From NCBI GenBank assembly GCA_028564925.1, contig CM053030.1, forward strand, positions 271,597,992 to 271,661,991: a DNA stretch of 64,000 nt, given 5' to 3'. This DNA is from Lithobates sylvaticus. Lineage: Eukaryota; Chordata; Amphibia; Anura; Ranidae. The notes under the pieces are model-generated. The model did no database searches, had not been told where the DNA came from, and saw only the letters and a program-made list of their open reading frames with translations. Shown here piece after piece: positions 9,795 to 19,065 of the stretch. The first letter of the stretch is position 1. Each line of letters begins with the position of its first letter. Position numbers and translations under genes: made by a program.

Positions 9795-10922
9795 ATGGGG
9801 AAGGTTGGCTTCCAAAAGCACGTCTACAGAGGCTTTATTCCACCGCCGCCATCGCGGCCTACCTCAGGTATGGAGCGTTTTCTATACAGGCCGCAATCCC
9901 CGGCCTCGAGTGATTCACTGGGCCCGGCGCACGCTTCCAGGCCATCCGCAGAGCCACGCAACACGGCCACGGAGGACAACAACTCCCAGCCTTCCCAACA
10001 ATCCCCTCGATCCCACTCCCCACACACATCTGAAACTCCAACAGATGTAGTGACAATTGCAGTATTGGACACGAGGCTCAATTTACTTTTACATGACCTA
10101 ACCCACAGCATTGCCAAAGAAGTGGGTAAAATCGCGCACGAGCTGAGGGGGGAAATCGATCAACTAGGAGAACGTACTGACACCCTTGAAAATAAATTCG
10201 ATGAACTAACCCAATATATGCATGCCCTTGAAGAAGATAACGCCAGCATGAAGCACACTGTCTCTCAACTTCAAATGCAACAAGAAGATTTGGAGAACCG
10301 CGAAAGACGACAGAACCTAAGAATCAGAGGGATCTCTGAAACGGTTAGTGACAAAGACCTTCGCCCCTACCTCCTAGGCCTCTTCATTACCCTGGCACCC
10401 CATATACCAGACATAGATTGGCGCCTGGACAGGGCACACAGATCATTAGCCCCGAAGCCACCACCTAATGCAAATCCAAGAGACGTCATCGTCCGTTTCC
10501 ACTTTTATGAAAGCAAAGAAGCACTGACAAATGCCACCCGCAACAAATCCCGTATTGAATTCAAACAATCTAGAATTCAAATCTTCAGTGATCTATCACC
10601 AATCACCTTAGCAAAAAGACGCAGCTTTCGCCCGATCACCACACACCTGCAAAACCATCAGATCCCATACCGTTGGGGTTTCCCCTTTCGCTTGTCAGTG
10701 ACCAAAGATGGCGTCCAACACTCCCTGAGAGACCTCTATGAAGGGGAATCCTTCATACGCAACCTAGGACTCCCACCGCTACCCGAAGAAGAAACCCAGG
10801 CTCCAATCCCAAATATGAAACCCCTCACCACTCCAGCCAAGATCTGGACCCCGACCCAGAGACGCTCACAGAAGAACTTCTCCACACCTCAGAGGCCTAA
10901 CCCCCACAGATTCCCGACCTGA
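9795..10922 (+). CDS. L1 ORF1 protein (375 aa), intact
   Basis: An RNA-binding chaperone of the L1 ribonucleoprotein, acting in the cytoplasm and nucleus with ORF2p. A Pro/Ser-rich N-terminus (1-90) is followed by a coiled coil (about 95-170, with LENKFDELTQYMHALEEDN and LQMQQEDLENRERRQ). The RRM starts at about 172 (RRQNLRIRGISETV), continues through WRLDRAHRSL and DVIVRFHFYESKEAL, and leads to a C-terminal domain (about 275-330, PYRWGFPFRLSVTKDG). The length is typical for L1 ORF1. The start ATG at 9795 follows the 5' UTR with no earlier in-frame candidate of the same reading. It lies 801 bp upstream of ORF2 on the same transcript. Confidence 0.88.
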   Translation: MGKVGFQKHVYRGFIPPPPSRPTSGMERFLYRPQSPASSDSLGPAHASRPSAEPRNTATEDNNSQPSQQSPRSHSPHTSETPTDVVTIAVLDTRLNLLLHDLTHSIAKEVGKIAHELRGEIDQLGERTDTLENKFDELTQYMHALEEDNASMKHTVSQLQMQQEDLENRERRQNLRIRGISETVSDKDLRPYLLGLFITLAPHIPDIDWRLDRAHRSLAPKPPPNANPRDVIVRFHFYESKEALTNATRNKSRIEFKQSRIQIFSDLSPITLAKRRSFRPITTHLQNHQIPYRWGFPFRLSVTKDGVQHSLRDLYEGESFIRNLGLPPLPEEETQAPIPNMKPLTTPAKIWTPTQRRSQKNFSTPQRPNPHRFPT

Positions 10923-11723
10923 GGAAACCCTCCCTTCTATCAAGAACCGGCTTTGGTTTCTTTCTCCTTTTTACACTCTGGAACACCCCCAGAGAATATG
11001 CTCTTAGGCCTAGAACACGGCCCCTTTGAAAGACAGTCCTCTTTCTCCTAAAAAAGGACTGGGAACTACGTTCTTTCACTGTTGAGATGAACTACATCAC
11101 ATACTAACTGCTGGATAAATCATCTCCTCTTCGATCCATTTTGGCTCCAATGCCTCGACTTCTCTTTGTTTTTTTTTTTTCATCTCGCTTCCCCTTTTAC
11201 ATACACCTACCCATGTTGACGCTACCTTATGTTTTTCTTCCTCAGCCCCGAACCCGAGCAGTCCCCTTAAGCAGAGATGGGGACCCACGTCCCTTCACTT
11301 GGTGACTCCCGCAGGTCGTCATGCGTTCCACTGAGACCCATGGCTTTGGCCTGGGTAGCCTGAATTTTTTTTACATTCAGGCTCATCGACAAATTTATTT
11401 TTGTTCCTTTTATTTTCTTTTCTTTTTTTTTCTATTTGTTTTTTGTATCCCCCCATCCCATGTTTTTTTCCCTTATTTTTCCCGCATGTTTTATTTCCAT
11501 TTTTGTGCAACTGATTTTGCCTCTGATACACATGCGTTCTGTTTAAAAACGCAATTTATAGGTCACCTTTTTTTTGACCAACTTCAGGTAACCACTGTTC
11601 AATGTTGTTTTCTTGCTCAACTTCGGTATATCCCTATACCCAAATATTACTATATATGGTTGTTCATATACTTTAAATATTGTGCAGAATGTTTTCCATG
11701 GCGCTATCAAACCCTATTAGAAT

Positions 11724-14700
11724 ATGGCTCTTAAGATTTATTCATGTAATGTAAAGGGTCTGAACTCCATCAAGAAACGATGGCAAGCTCTGAAGGAGTT
11801 CAGGGCCTCCAATGCGGAGGTGATCATGATTCAGGAGACACACTTTAAATCTGAAGGAACTTTCAAATTCGCTTCCAAACATTTTCCGACGGCTTATATA
11901 GCCTCTGATCCCTCCGGTAAAGCAGGAGTAGCGATTCTAATTAAACGTTCCTGCCCCATACGGGTCCTTTCGTCCTACCTAGACCCTCACGGTCGCTTCA
12001 TTCTCCTGAATTGTGATCACCTGAACACACACTTTTCTTTGGCAAACATTTACGCCCCCAATGTGGGACAAATTAAATTTTTGAACTCAGTCTTTGAAAA
12101 ACTGCAACCCTTTTCCCAACCCTTTACGATATTAGGAGGCGACTTTAATGTGTGCATGTCACCGACCAGAGATAGACAAAACCTTTTCAACAATTCTCAG
12201 CAACCCACCTCCCAGAAATTATCAGCATCTTTTCGCCAGCTGACAAGGTCGCATAACCTTTTTGACACATGGAGGGTAAAACACCCCACTCAAAGAACCT
12301 ATTCCTTCTACTCCCATGCCCATAAAGTATATTCCAGGCTAGACCACTTTCTGGTCACTGCCCCCCTCCTCCCTTACGTTATATCATCCGAGATAAATCC
12401 CATCATCTGGTCGGACCATGCATCCATTGAACTCGATATACTATTATCATCCACTACCCCGAAATCCTGTCACTGGCGCCTTAACGAATCCATGCTAAAA
12501 AACCCAATATCCCATTCCCACCTAGAACAAAAACTAACTGAATTTTTTCAATTAAACGAAGGTTCAGTTCCTGAAGTGTCCACCCTGTGGGAAGCCCACA
12601 AGGCTTTTTTTAGAGGCGAATGTATATCTACTGGCTCACGCTTAAAGCGAGATTCAGCAAAGATAAAAACCGACCTCACGGCCCAACTTCACTCTGCAGA
12701 AAGGAAACTTTTGGCTTCCCCCACGGTGGAAAAATTGAGAACTGTTACCTCACTCCGAAATAGGATCAAAACACTTGATATGAATAAAATCTCCAAATCC
12801 ATGCTATGGGCCAGACAAAAATTTTACGAATATGCTAATAAACCCCATACTATGCTAGTTAACAGGCTAAAACCTAGACCATACCTATCAATACCAGACC
12901 ACTTGATACAGCCAGACGGCACTCCCACGTACTGTCCTATGACAATGACCAAAACGTTCGGAAATTTCTATAATCAATTATATAACTGTTTAAGCTCAGA
13001 TCCGAACACACAATTCTCTCAAGCTAAATTTGAAAGCTTCATGTCCTCCCTTAGACTACCTACCCTCTCCTCCACACAGCTTTCCTCACTCAACTCCCCA
13101 ATAGACTCCACGGAAATAACTGAAGTGATTAAAAATCTCCCGTCTCACAAATCCCCAGGTCCAGACGGTCTGCCATATTCCTACTATAAGACTTTTCTGC
13201 CGATCCTTAGCCCTCATCTCCAAAACCTATACACCTCCCTCCTCAAAGGTACCGTTCCACACCCACAATTCATGCACGCCAATATAACAGTCATCCCCAA
13301 ACCAGGTAAAGACCCAGCCATCCCTGATAACTACCGCCCTATAGCTCTACTAAATTCGGACTATAAAATTTTCACTAAAATATTAGCTAACAGATTATCC
13401 CCCATGTTAAAAACCTTAATACATAAAGATCAGGTAGGATTCGTCCCAACCAGACACGCAGGTGATAATACAAGGAGGACCATTGACCTAATAGATTTGG
13501 TGAATAAGACCAAACAACCCACCATAGTGCTAAGCCTAGATGCCCAAAAAGCATTCGACCGTTTAAGCTGGCCATTCATGTTTGCGGTCCTACAAAAGTT
13601 TGGATTTTCTGGTCCCTTTATACAAGCCCTACAGGCTTTATACTCATTCCCCACATCCCAAGTCCAACTATCCTCCTGTACATCACAAAGGTTCACTCTT
13701 AGTAATGGAACGAGACAGGGATGCCCCCTGTCTCCCCTATTATTTATATTAAGTCTCGAACCATTGGCGGTCGCTATCAGAGACCACCCTACAGTACGGG
13801 GGATTCCACTGCGAGGACTTGACTATAAACTATCGCTCTTTGCTGATGACATCTTACTAACTCTCACCCGCCCAGAATCCACCTTGCCTGTTTTACACGA
13901 TATATTATCCTCCTTCAGCTCCATTTCGGGATTTAAAATCAACCAGTCGAAAACAGAAGCCCTTCCCATAAACATACCACCAGATGTACTCTCTTCCCTA
14001 CAATCTACATATAAATATAGATGGTGCACATCCTCACTGAAATATCTAGGCATACACTTAACTCCTTCATACTCCTCCCTCTATCAGGCCAACTTTTCCC
14101 CCATGTTCTCGGAAATAACAAGACTTCTTAATCTCTGGTCCTCCATCCCTATATCGCTCCTTGGCAGGATCAATGTCCTCAAAATGACAATCCTTCCCAA
14201 ACTGCTTTATCTGTTTGAAACCCTCCCAATCACAGTTCCAATGTCGCAGCTGAAAAACCTCCAGAGGAAATTCCTACAATTTATTTGGAATAATGCGTCC
14301 CATAGAATCGCTAAATCGGTGGTCTTTGCCCTCAGGTCTAAAGGTGGACTAGCTGCTCCAGACATCATTAAATATTACTATGCCTCACACCTTAGGGCAA
14401 TGGCCACCTGGACCTCTAGAAAAGCCCCCAGCAGATGGGCCGAAATAGAAATGAGTATCACTGCCCCAGTACACCTGTGCTACCTACTATGGCCAGCTTC
14501 CAACAAATTTATGCCCCAACTGAGGTCCCTATGTCTAGCCCCGATGCTTTTTTCCCTATCCATCTGGAAGAAATGTGCCGAACGGTTTGCCTTATCCTCA
14601 TTATGCTCCCCTTTACAGAATGTTCTATTTAACCCGGACATTCCAGATGGAATGTCTTATACACGCACCCTTCCATGGACGCAAGCAGGGGTCTTTCAGC

Positions 14701-15149
14701 TGCGACACTTGGTACACCCCGCATCCCGTAAACTCTACACCTTCAAGGAACTACAAAAGAAACACGACCTTCCCACTTCCCTAGAATACTCCTACCTACA
14801 ATTCAAACACTATTTTCTCTCCAGCTCTCCCTCCCTCACTTTAGAAAAACCCACAGCTTTTGAAATGTTATGTGCTGACGGTCCATATGAAGCTAAACTA
14901 ATATCTTCCATATACAAGATGCTGCACGAAACCCCCCCTTTAACAGATTTAACGCATAACTATATGAAGAAATGGTCTCGAGCATTAAACCACCCAATCT
15001 CACTAATAGACTGGGGTAAAATATGGGAATCCACCTCAAAAATATCACGATGCGTAACCCATAAAGAAACTGCCATCAAAATATTATTTTTCTGGTATAG
15101 AACCCCAGACATACTCCATGCTCAAAACTCATCTGTTCCCAATTTATGA
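11724..15149 (+). CDS. L1 ORF2 protein, 1141 aa, C-terminus altered
   Basis: Endonuclease plus reverse transcriptase for target-primed reverse transcription. The AP-type endonuclease occupies about 1-235: it starts KIYSCNVKGLNS and shows IMIQETHF, NIYAPN, ILGGDFNVCM and a SDHASIELD ending. The RT core lies at about 450-760: HKSPGPDGLPYSYYK, YRPIALLNSDYKIFTKILANRL, DQVGFVPTR, LSLDAQKAFDRLSW, NGTRQGCPLSPLLF, and catalytic FADD at about 706-709. Thumb and C-terminal regions follow up to RTPDILHAQNSSVPNL, where the CCHC knuckle should begin but is lost at a 23-bp repeat junction. The frame is otherwise unbroken. Usual L1 ORF2 length is about 1250-1280 aa, so roughly 100-140 residues are missing. 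Confidence 0.88.
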   Translation: MALKIYSCNVKGLNSIKKRWQALKEFRASNAEVIMIQETHFKSEGTFKFASKHFPTAYIASDPSGKAGVAILIKRSCPIRVLSSYLDPHGRFILLNCDHLNTHFSLANIYAPNVGQIKFLNSVFEKLQPFSQPFTILGGDFNVCMSPTRDRQNLFNNSQQPTSQKLSASFRQLTRSHNLFDTWRVKHPTQRTYSFYSHAHKVYSRLDHFLVTAPLLPYVISSEINPIIWSDHASIELDILLSSTTPKSCHWRLNESMLKNPISHSHLEQKLTEFFQLNEGSVPEVSTLWEAHKAFFRGECISTGSRLKRDSAKIKTDLTAQLHSAERKLLASPTVEKLRTVTSLRNRIKTLDMNKISKSMLWARQKFYEYANKPHTMLVNRLKPRPYLSIPDHLIQPDGTPTYCPMTMTKTFGNFYNQLYNCLSSDPNTQFSQAKFESFMSSLRLPTLSSTQLSSLNSPIDSTEITEVIKNLPSHKSPGPDGLPYSYYKTFLPILSPHLQNLYTSLLKGTVPHPQFMHANITVIPKPGKDPAIPDNYRPIALLNSDYKIFTKILANRLSPMLKTLIHKDQVGFVPTRHAGDNTRRTIDLIDLVNKTKQPTIVLSLDAQKAFDRLSWPFMFAVLQKFGFSGPFIQALQALYSFPTSQVQLSSCTSQRFTLSNGTRQGCPLSPLLFILSLEPLAVAIRDHPTVRGIPLRGLDYKLSLFADDILLTLTRPESTLPVLHDILSSFSSISGFKINQSKTEALPINIPPDVLSSLQSTYKYRWCTSSLKYLGIHLTPSYSSLYQANFSPMFSEITRLLNLWSSIPISLLGRINVLKMTILPKLLYLFETLPITVPMSQLKNLQRKFLQFIWNNASHRIAKSVVFALRSKGGLAAPDIIKYYYASHLRAMATWTSRKAPSRWAEIEMSITAPVHLCYLLWPASNKFMPQLRSLCLAPMLFSLSIWKKCAERFALSSLCSPLQNVLFNPDIPDGMSYTRTLPWTQAGVFQLRHLVHPASRKLYTFKELQKKHDLPTSLEYSYLQFKHYFLSSSPSLTLEKPTAFEMLCADGPYEAKLISSIYKMLHETPPLTDLTHNYMKKWSRALNHPISLIDWGKIWESTSKISRCVTHKETAIKILFFWYRTPDILHAQNSSVPNL

Positions 15150-15171
15150 AACTGCCATCAAAATATTATTT
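15066..15171. repeat. 23-bp direct repeat at the L1 3' junction
   Basis: GAAACTGCCATCAAAATATT with three more bases (ATT) occurs at about 15066-15088 in ORF2 and again at about 15149-15171. After the second copy the text jumps to sequence normally found near the end of ORF2 (RMEHMTAMID). The CCHC-knuckle segment between is missing, and some intermediate bases are duplicated. It looks like a template switch or repair event. Confidence 0.8.
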
Positions 15172-15475
15172 GGATGTTACAATCGCTCCTTTCCAGTACG
15201 ATACGGAGAACCCCTATACACTTTCTGCTAGGCCTTCCTTTCCCGGGAATCCCCAGATTCATATCTTTTGGGAATGACCTATTCTCCCCACCCACTCTCC
15301 ACCACCTCCTTACGATAACCACAGAAATACGCAGAATGGAACATATGACTGCAATGATCGATTTTAAAAAAAAATAATTATGTGGAACACGGGAAAGTTA
15401 TGTACAGAACATTAATTAAGTTTGACAGGGTCAAACAAAGGTCTGTTTGTCCCCTCATTAAAACTGTTAAAATAC

Positions 15476-16145
15476 TGTCAGAGAAGGCCTCTCTCCATCC
15501 ATGCTTGCCGTGTCCCTGCAGTGGCCCATGTGCACAATTGCGCGCATGTGCGGGCAGTGGCCCGCAAGTGAGCGCGACAGCGCACGGGCATGCGCATTGG
15601 AGCACGTAAGTGTGCCATGGCGCACACTATGGTGGGGCTATTTCAAGCAGCCCTGGCATCCAAACGGGTTGCTGGTTTGTTGTCAGCTTCCCGTTTGTGC
15701 CTGTTTCCTGCTACTACCTCCTGATTGCCTGACTTTGACCCGGATCGTCCCTGACTTCGCTGATCTCTCCTCCGTCTGACCCTTGGCTTGTTTATACGGA
15801 CTTCTCCTGATCTGCCTCTATGTGTTTGACCCTCGGCCTGCCTAACGGACTCCTCTGCCTGTCTTTACGGATTTGACCCCTGGCCTGCTTCACGGACTTG
15901 CTACTTGTCTTGTGCCTGATCTCTTGCTACCTCCCGGATTCTCTTCTACTTTGCACAGGACTCTCAGCCAGCTACTGAACTCCAGTTCAACCCTGGCTCA
16001 GCTCCTCAGCCCTCCTCTGGGACTACACCTGCTGGTGGCCAGTGCTCCCGCGTGCCACCCGTTCCCTGTACCACCTCCGGGGGTCAGGTTGCGCGCAGTT
16101 GCAAGGGTTTACCACTCTCAGCCTCGGTAAGTACCTGTCGTGACA
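15476..16145. mobile_element. Solo LTR, Gypsy-like, with AATAC TSD
   Basis: A 670-bp block beginning TGTCAGAGAAGG and ending CTGTCGTGACA, flanked by AATAC at 15471-15475 and 16146-16150. TG...CA ends plus a 5-bp duplication identify a solo LTR. The pyrimidine-rich, CpG-containing interior and the ...CCTGACTTTGACCCGG... text differ from the Gypsy LTRs at 8407 and 25200, so it is another family. It sits between the L1 and the right part of the ERV-like LTR. It is a fossil with no internal genes left. Confidence 0.85.
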
Positions 16146-17014
16146 AATACATACATATAGTGAGACATATAACACATCTGGTGGGGTTATTGAAATTTCA
16201 TTCTCCCAAAAGTCGTAAATCTGTAATTCTTGAACTTAGTTAAATCTTATCAAGATGAGGAGAGTTTGATAACACAGCTGGGTGCCAGACTGTCTCTACA
16301 CAGTTGTTTTTAATTGGACAAAAGCAGTTATAAATCACTTTAATGAACATATAGGAATTCTGGGAATAATTAAGTTTATCTGGTTATAGAACAGGTGTCA
16401 GATTTATGGTTAGTTACATTGACGTAGATCTTAGCGACCAATCACATGTAGGAGAGATGATTGAGATAAGGCTTGTAAAAAGGGTATATAAATGCAAGCT
16501 CTACAATTGTTAGTCAGACAAGTCAGATAGGAGCTCATAAGGCTGAACTCTGTGTATGCTGCCCTATTGCAGGTGTCATAGAGGTCAGAACCAATGGGCA
16601 AATATCTGTCTGTAACTTGTCTCCTCGTACGAGTCAAATAGAGAAGACTCCTTAACTTGACCCAGAATGTGGTCTCAGGTGAATTTCCCTCACGAACTTG
16701 GTCGAGCTGGAGCCCAGAACTCTGTGAGGGGACCAGACCATTGGTCGACCGACTGGTCCCTATCAGGTCACGGGTTCTCGAAAATTGGCAGAAAAGACCC
16801 ATTCTGGTTCAAGGTGAGAACAATTCACAATTGTCTAAATTTGGTTAGAGAATACGAATACCTATATCTGATATGCTTGCATTGTAAAAAACTGTATACA
16901 TTAGACCTGTATCTTGTAATACTTTGAACATAAACCTGTATGTTACCAGCTGTTAATAAACCTGCCTTGCTGAAGTTCTGCCTGGTTCGATATTTTACTA
17001 TTCTACTTCAGCAT

Positions 17015-18855
17015 CTGCGGTCAGCATGGAGTCTGTACCTATCATTAGCATGTCACAAAGCCTCCTGGACTTATGCCCAAGTGGAACGAAGACCATGGAG
17101 ATGCTCTTCTAACACAGCAATACTCTGCAGAACAAACGAGTCAGGCAACATGGAAGGTTGGAAACCATAGTTCGCCATAAACTGAGACAATCGGGAAGCA
17201 GAATTCAAGGCACTATTGTGAGCAAACTCTGCCCACGGTAAGAGGTCTGACCAGTTTTTATGATGGTCAGGAATATAGCAATGTAGGAATTGCTCCAAGG
17301 ACTGATTGGCTTGCCCCATTAGACTGCAGAAAGTTTCTCTGGGTCCATCGAAAAACCAGCAGTGGAAATGACATAACTCAGGAATTGAACCTGTTCGATG
17401 GAATTCGCACTTCTCTAATTTACAATAGAGATTGTTCTCTCTTAGTTTCTGAAGCACACGATAAACATCTATGTGGTGGCTCTCCAGGGACTTGGAAAAT
17501 ATGAGGATATCATTGAGATAAACCACCACACATAACTGTAACAAATCTTGGAGGACATCGTTAATAAATTCCTGGAAATAGCCGGGGCGTTACAAAGGCC
17601 AAAAGGCATTACAAGGTAGTCATAATGGCCTGTTCTGGTATTAAATGCAGTTTTCTACTCGTCGCCCTCCTTAATCATCACGAGATTGTATGCCCCACTC
17701 AAATCAAGCTTCGTGAAAAACATTGCTCCCTTGAGGCGGTCAAATAACTTTGTAATCAATGGAATCGGATAGGCATTCTTAATCGTGAAACGATTGAGAC
17801 CCCTATAAATCAATACAAGGTCTCAGTTCACCACTCTTCTTCTTCACAAAGAAGAAACCAGCACCAGCAGGAGACGAGGATTTGCAGATGAAACCTCGAG
17901 AAAGTATGTTGCAGACGACAAAGGGTAAACCCAGCCACGAGGGGGTATGGTACCAGGTTGAAGGTCAATTGCGAATAATATGACCGGTGTGGAGGCAAAC
18001 TACCGGCTTGACCTTCGTCAAAGACATCGCTAAAATCGCGGTAATCCTCTGGCAGGGAGGAGAGTGAAGAGATGCACAGGACCTTGGCTACCTTCTGGAA
18101 GCATGTCTTACTGCATTGCTGCGACCAGGAGAGAACCTCAGCATGGAACCAATCAAAAGAGGGGTTGTGCCTCTGTAATCAAGGATAACCAATAACCAGC
18201 GAAAAACTTAGGTGAGGAAATAACTTGGAATTAGATTATCTCATGGTGAAGAGCCCCTACAGCCATGGACAACGGAACAGTCTCATGAGTCACATGGGCA
18301 GGCTATAGAGGTCTCCCATCAAGAGCCTCAATGATAAGTGGAGTGTCAAGCATCTGCAGCATAATCGAGTGCTTCGATACAAATGCAGCATCAATGAATA
18401 GGCCTGCAGCCCCAGAGTCGATTAGAGCCTGTATCTCAACAAACTCCTCAGCCCAAGAAAGGGTAACGAGAGCCAGGGGCTTATGCTTCTGGATAACTGA
18501 GGATGAAACAACGACACCTAAGGTCTGTCCATGACAGGACCTCAAGGTTCTGGCATTCACTGGACGGGTAGGACAAGACTTCAAAAAGTGACCTGCCTGG
18601 CCACAATAAAGGCATAATCTCTCCCTCCTCCTAAGGGTTCTCTCATCCGCAGAGAGACACGTAAAGCCCAAGTGCATTGGTTTATCTTCACAGACCGACT
18701 CGGTACCAGGAGGCATGGGAGGTGAGGGAAGCAAGGGTGGGACTGCAAAGTTTGGAGACAAATGTACAGAAGGCTTCCACAAGCTCTCCTTAAAAAAGAA
18801 GTCTTTCTCTGAAACCGGAGTCAATGAGGATGGCAAACATGATCAACTTCTCTAT
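17015..18855 (-). pseudogene. Gypsy pol and gag-end fossil
   Basis: The middle of the 8407-25623 Gypsy. In minus-strand order from 18855 come a gag end with a CCHC zinc knuckle (CLYCGQAGHFLKSCPTRP) and an aspartic-protease region (ALIDSGAAGLFID), then degraded RT text, RT palm text near 17544 ([16 protein letters not shown]) and integrase-like text (WAEFAHNSALNSA) near 17200. Broken in several places and shorter than a complete pol. Only a family-level description is warranted. Confidence 0.8.
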
Positions 18856-19065
18856 TCTATTTTATCTTTTTTTTTTTTTACCAACAAAAAAAGTTTTTAT
18901 TGTACAAAAAGGTGGTATACATCCAACAACATTAAAGCAGCAAGTAACACTTCCAATAGTTTAACCGAATAATACAGAACACATTGAAAGGAACAGTATC
19001 TCATTATGTCCATTCTTACAATATTGCAATTACAATCAAGTACTTTATCCCACCATTATTCAAGC

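Larger units (their letters stand above)
9649..15370 (+). mobile_element. Nearly full-length L1, young
   Basis: Bounded by a 15-bp target duplication AAAATAATTATGTGG (9634-9648 and 15371-15385). It has a GC-rich, CpG-bearing 5' UTR (9649-9794), an intact ORF1 (9795-10922), a pyrimidine-rich spacer with T-runs (10923-11723), a long intact ORF2 (11724-15149), then a shortened, rearranged 3' end with a short A tail. The element interrupts the ERV-like solo LTR. Two unbroken ORFs make it one of the youngest LINEs here, although the ORF2 end and normal 3' UTR are damaged. Confidence 0.9.
9301..17010. mobile_element. Interrupted solo LTR, ERV-like
   Basis: Non-Gypsy DNA bounded by TGTAGAATA at the left and TATTCTACTTCA at the right, flanked by GCGT (9297-9300) and GCAT (17011-17014), a near-perfect 4-bp duplication. 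Removing the two nested elements leaves about 1.3 kb of LTR-like sequence with TATATAAA at 16485-16492 and AATAAA at 16955-16960. This suggests a long solo LTR, with U3 to the left of 16485. No internal viral genes are seen, so it is the recombined remnant of an ERV-like element. The exact class is uncertain. Confidence 0.6.
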
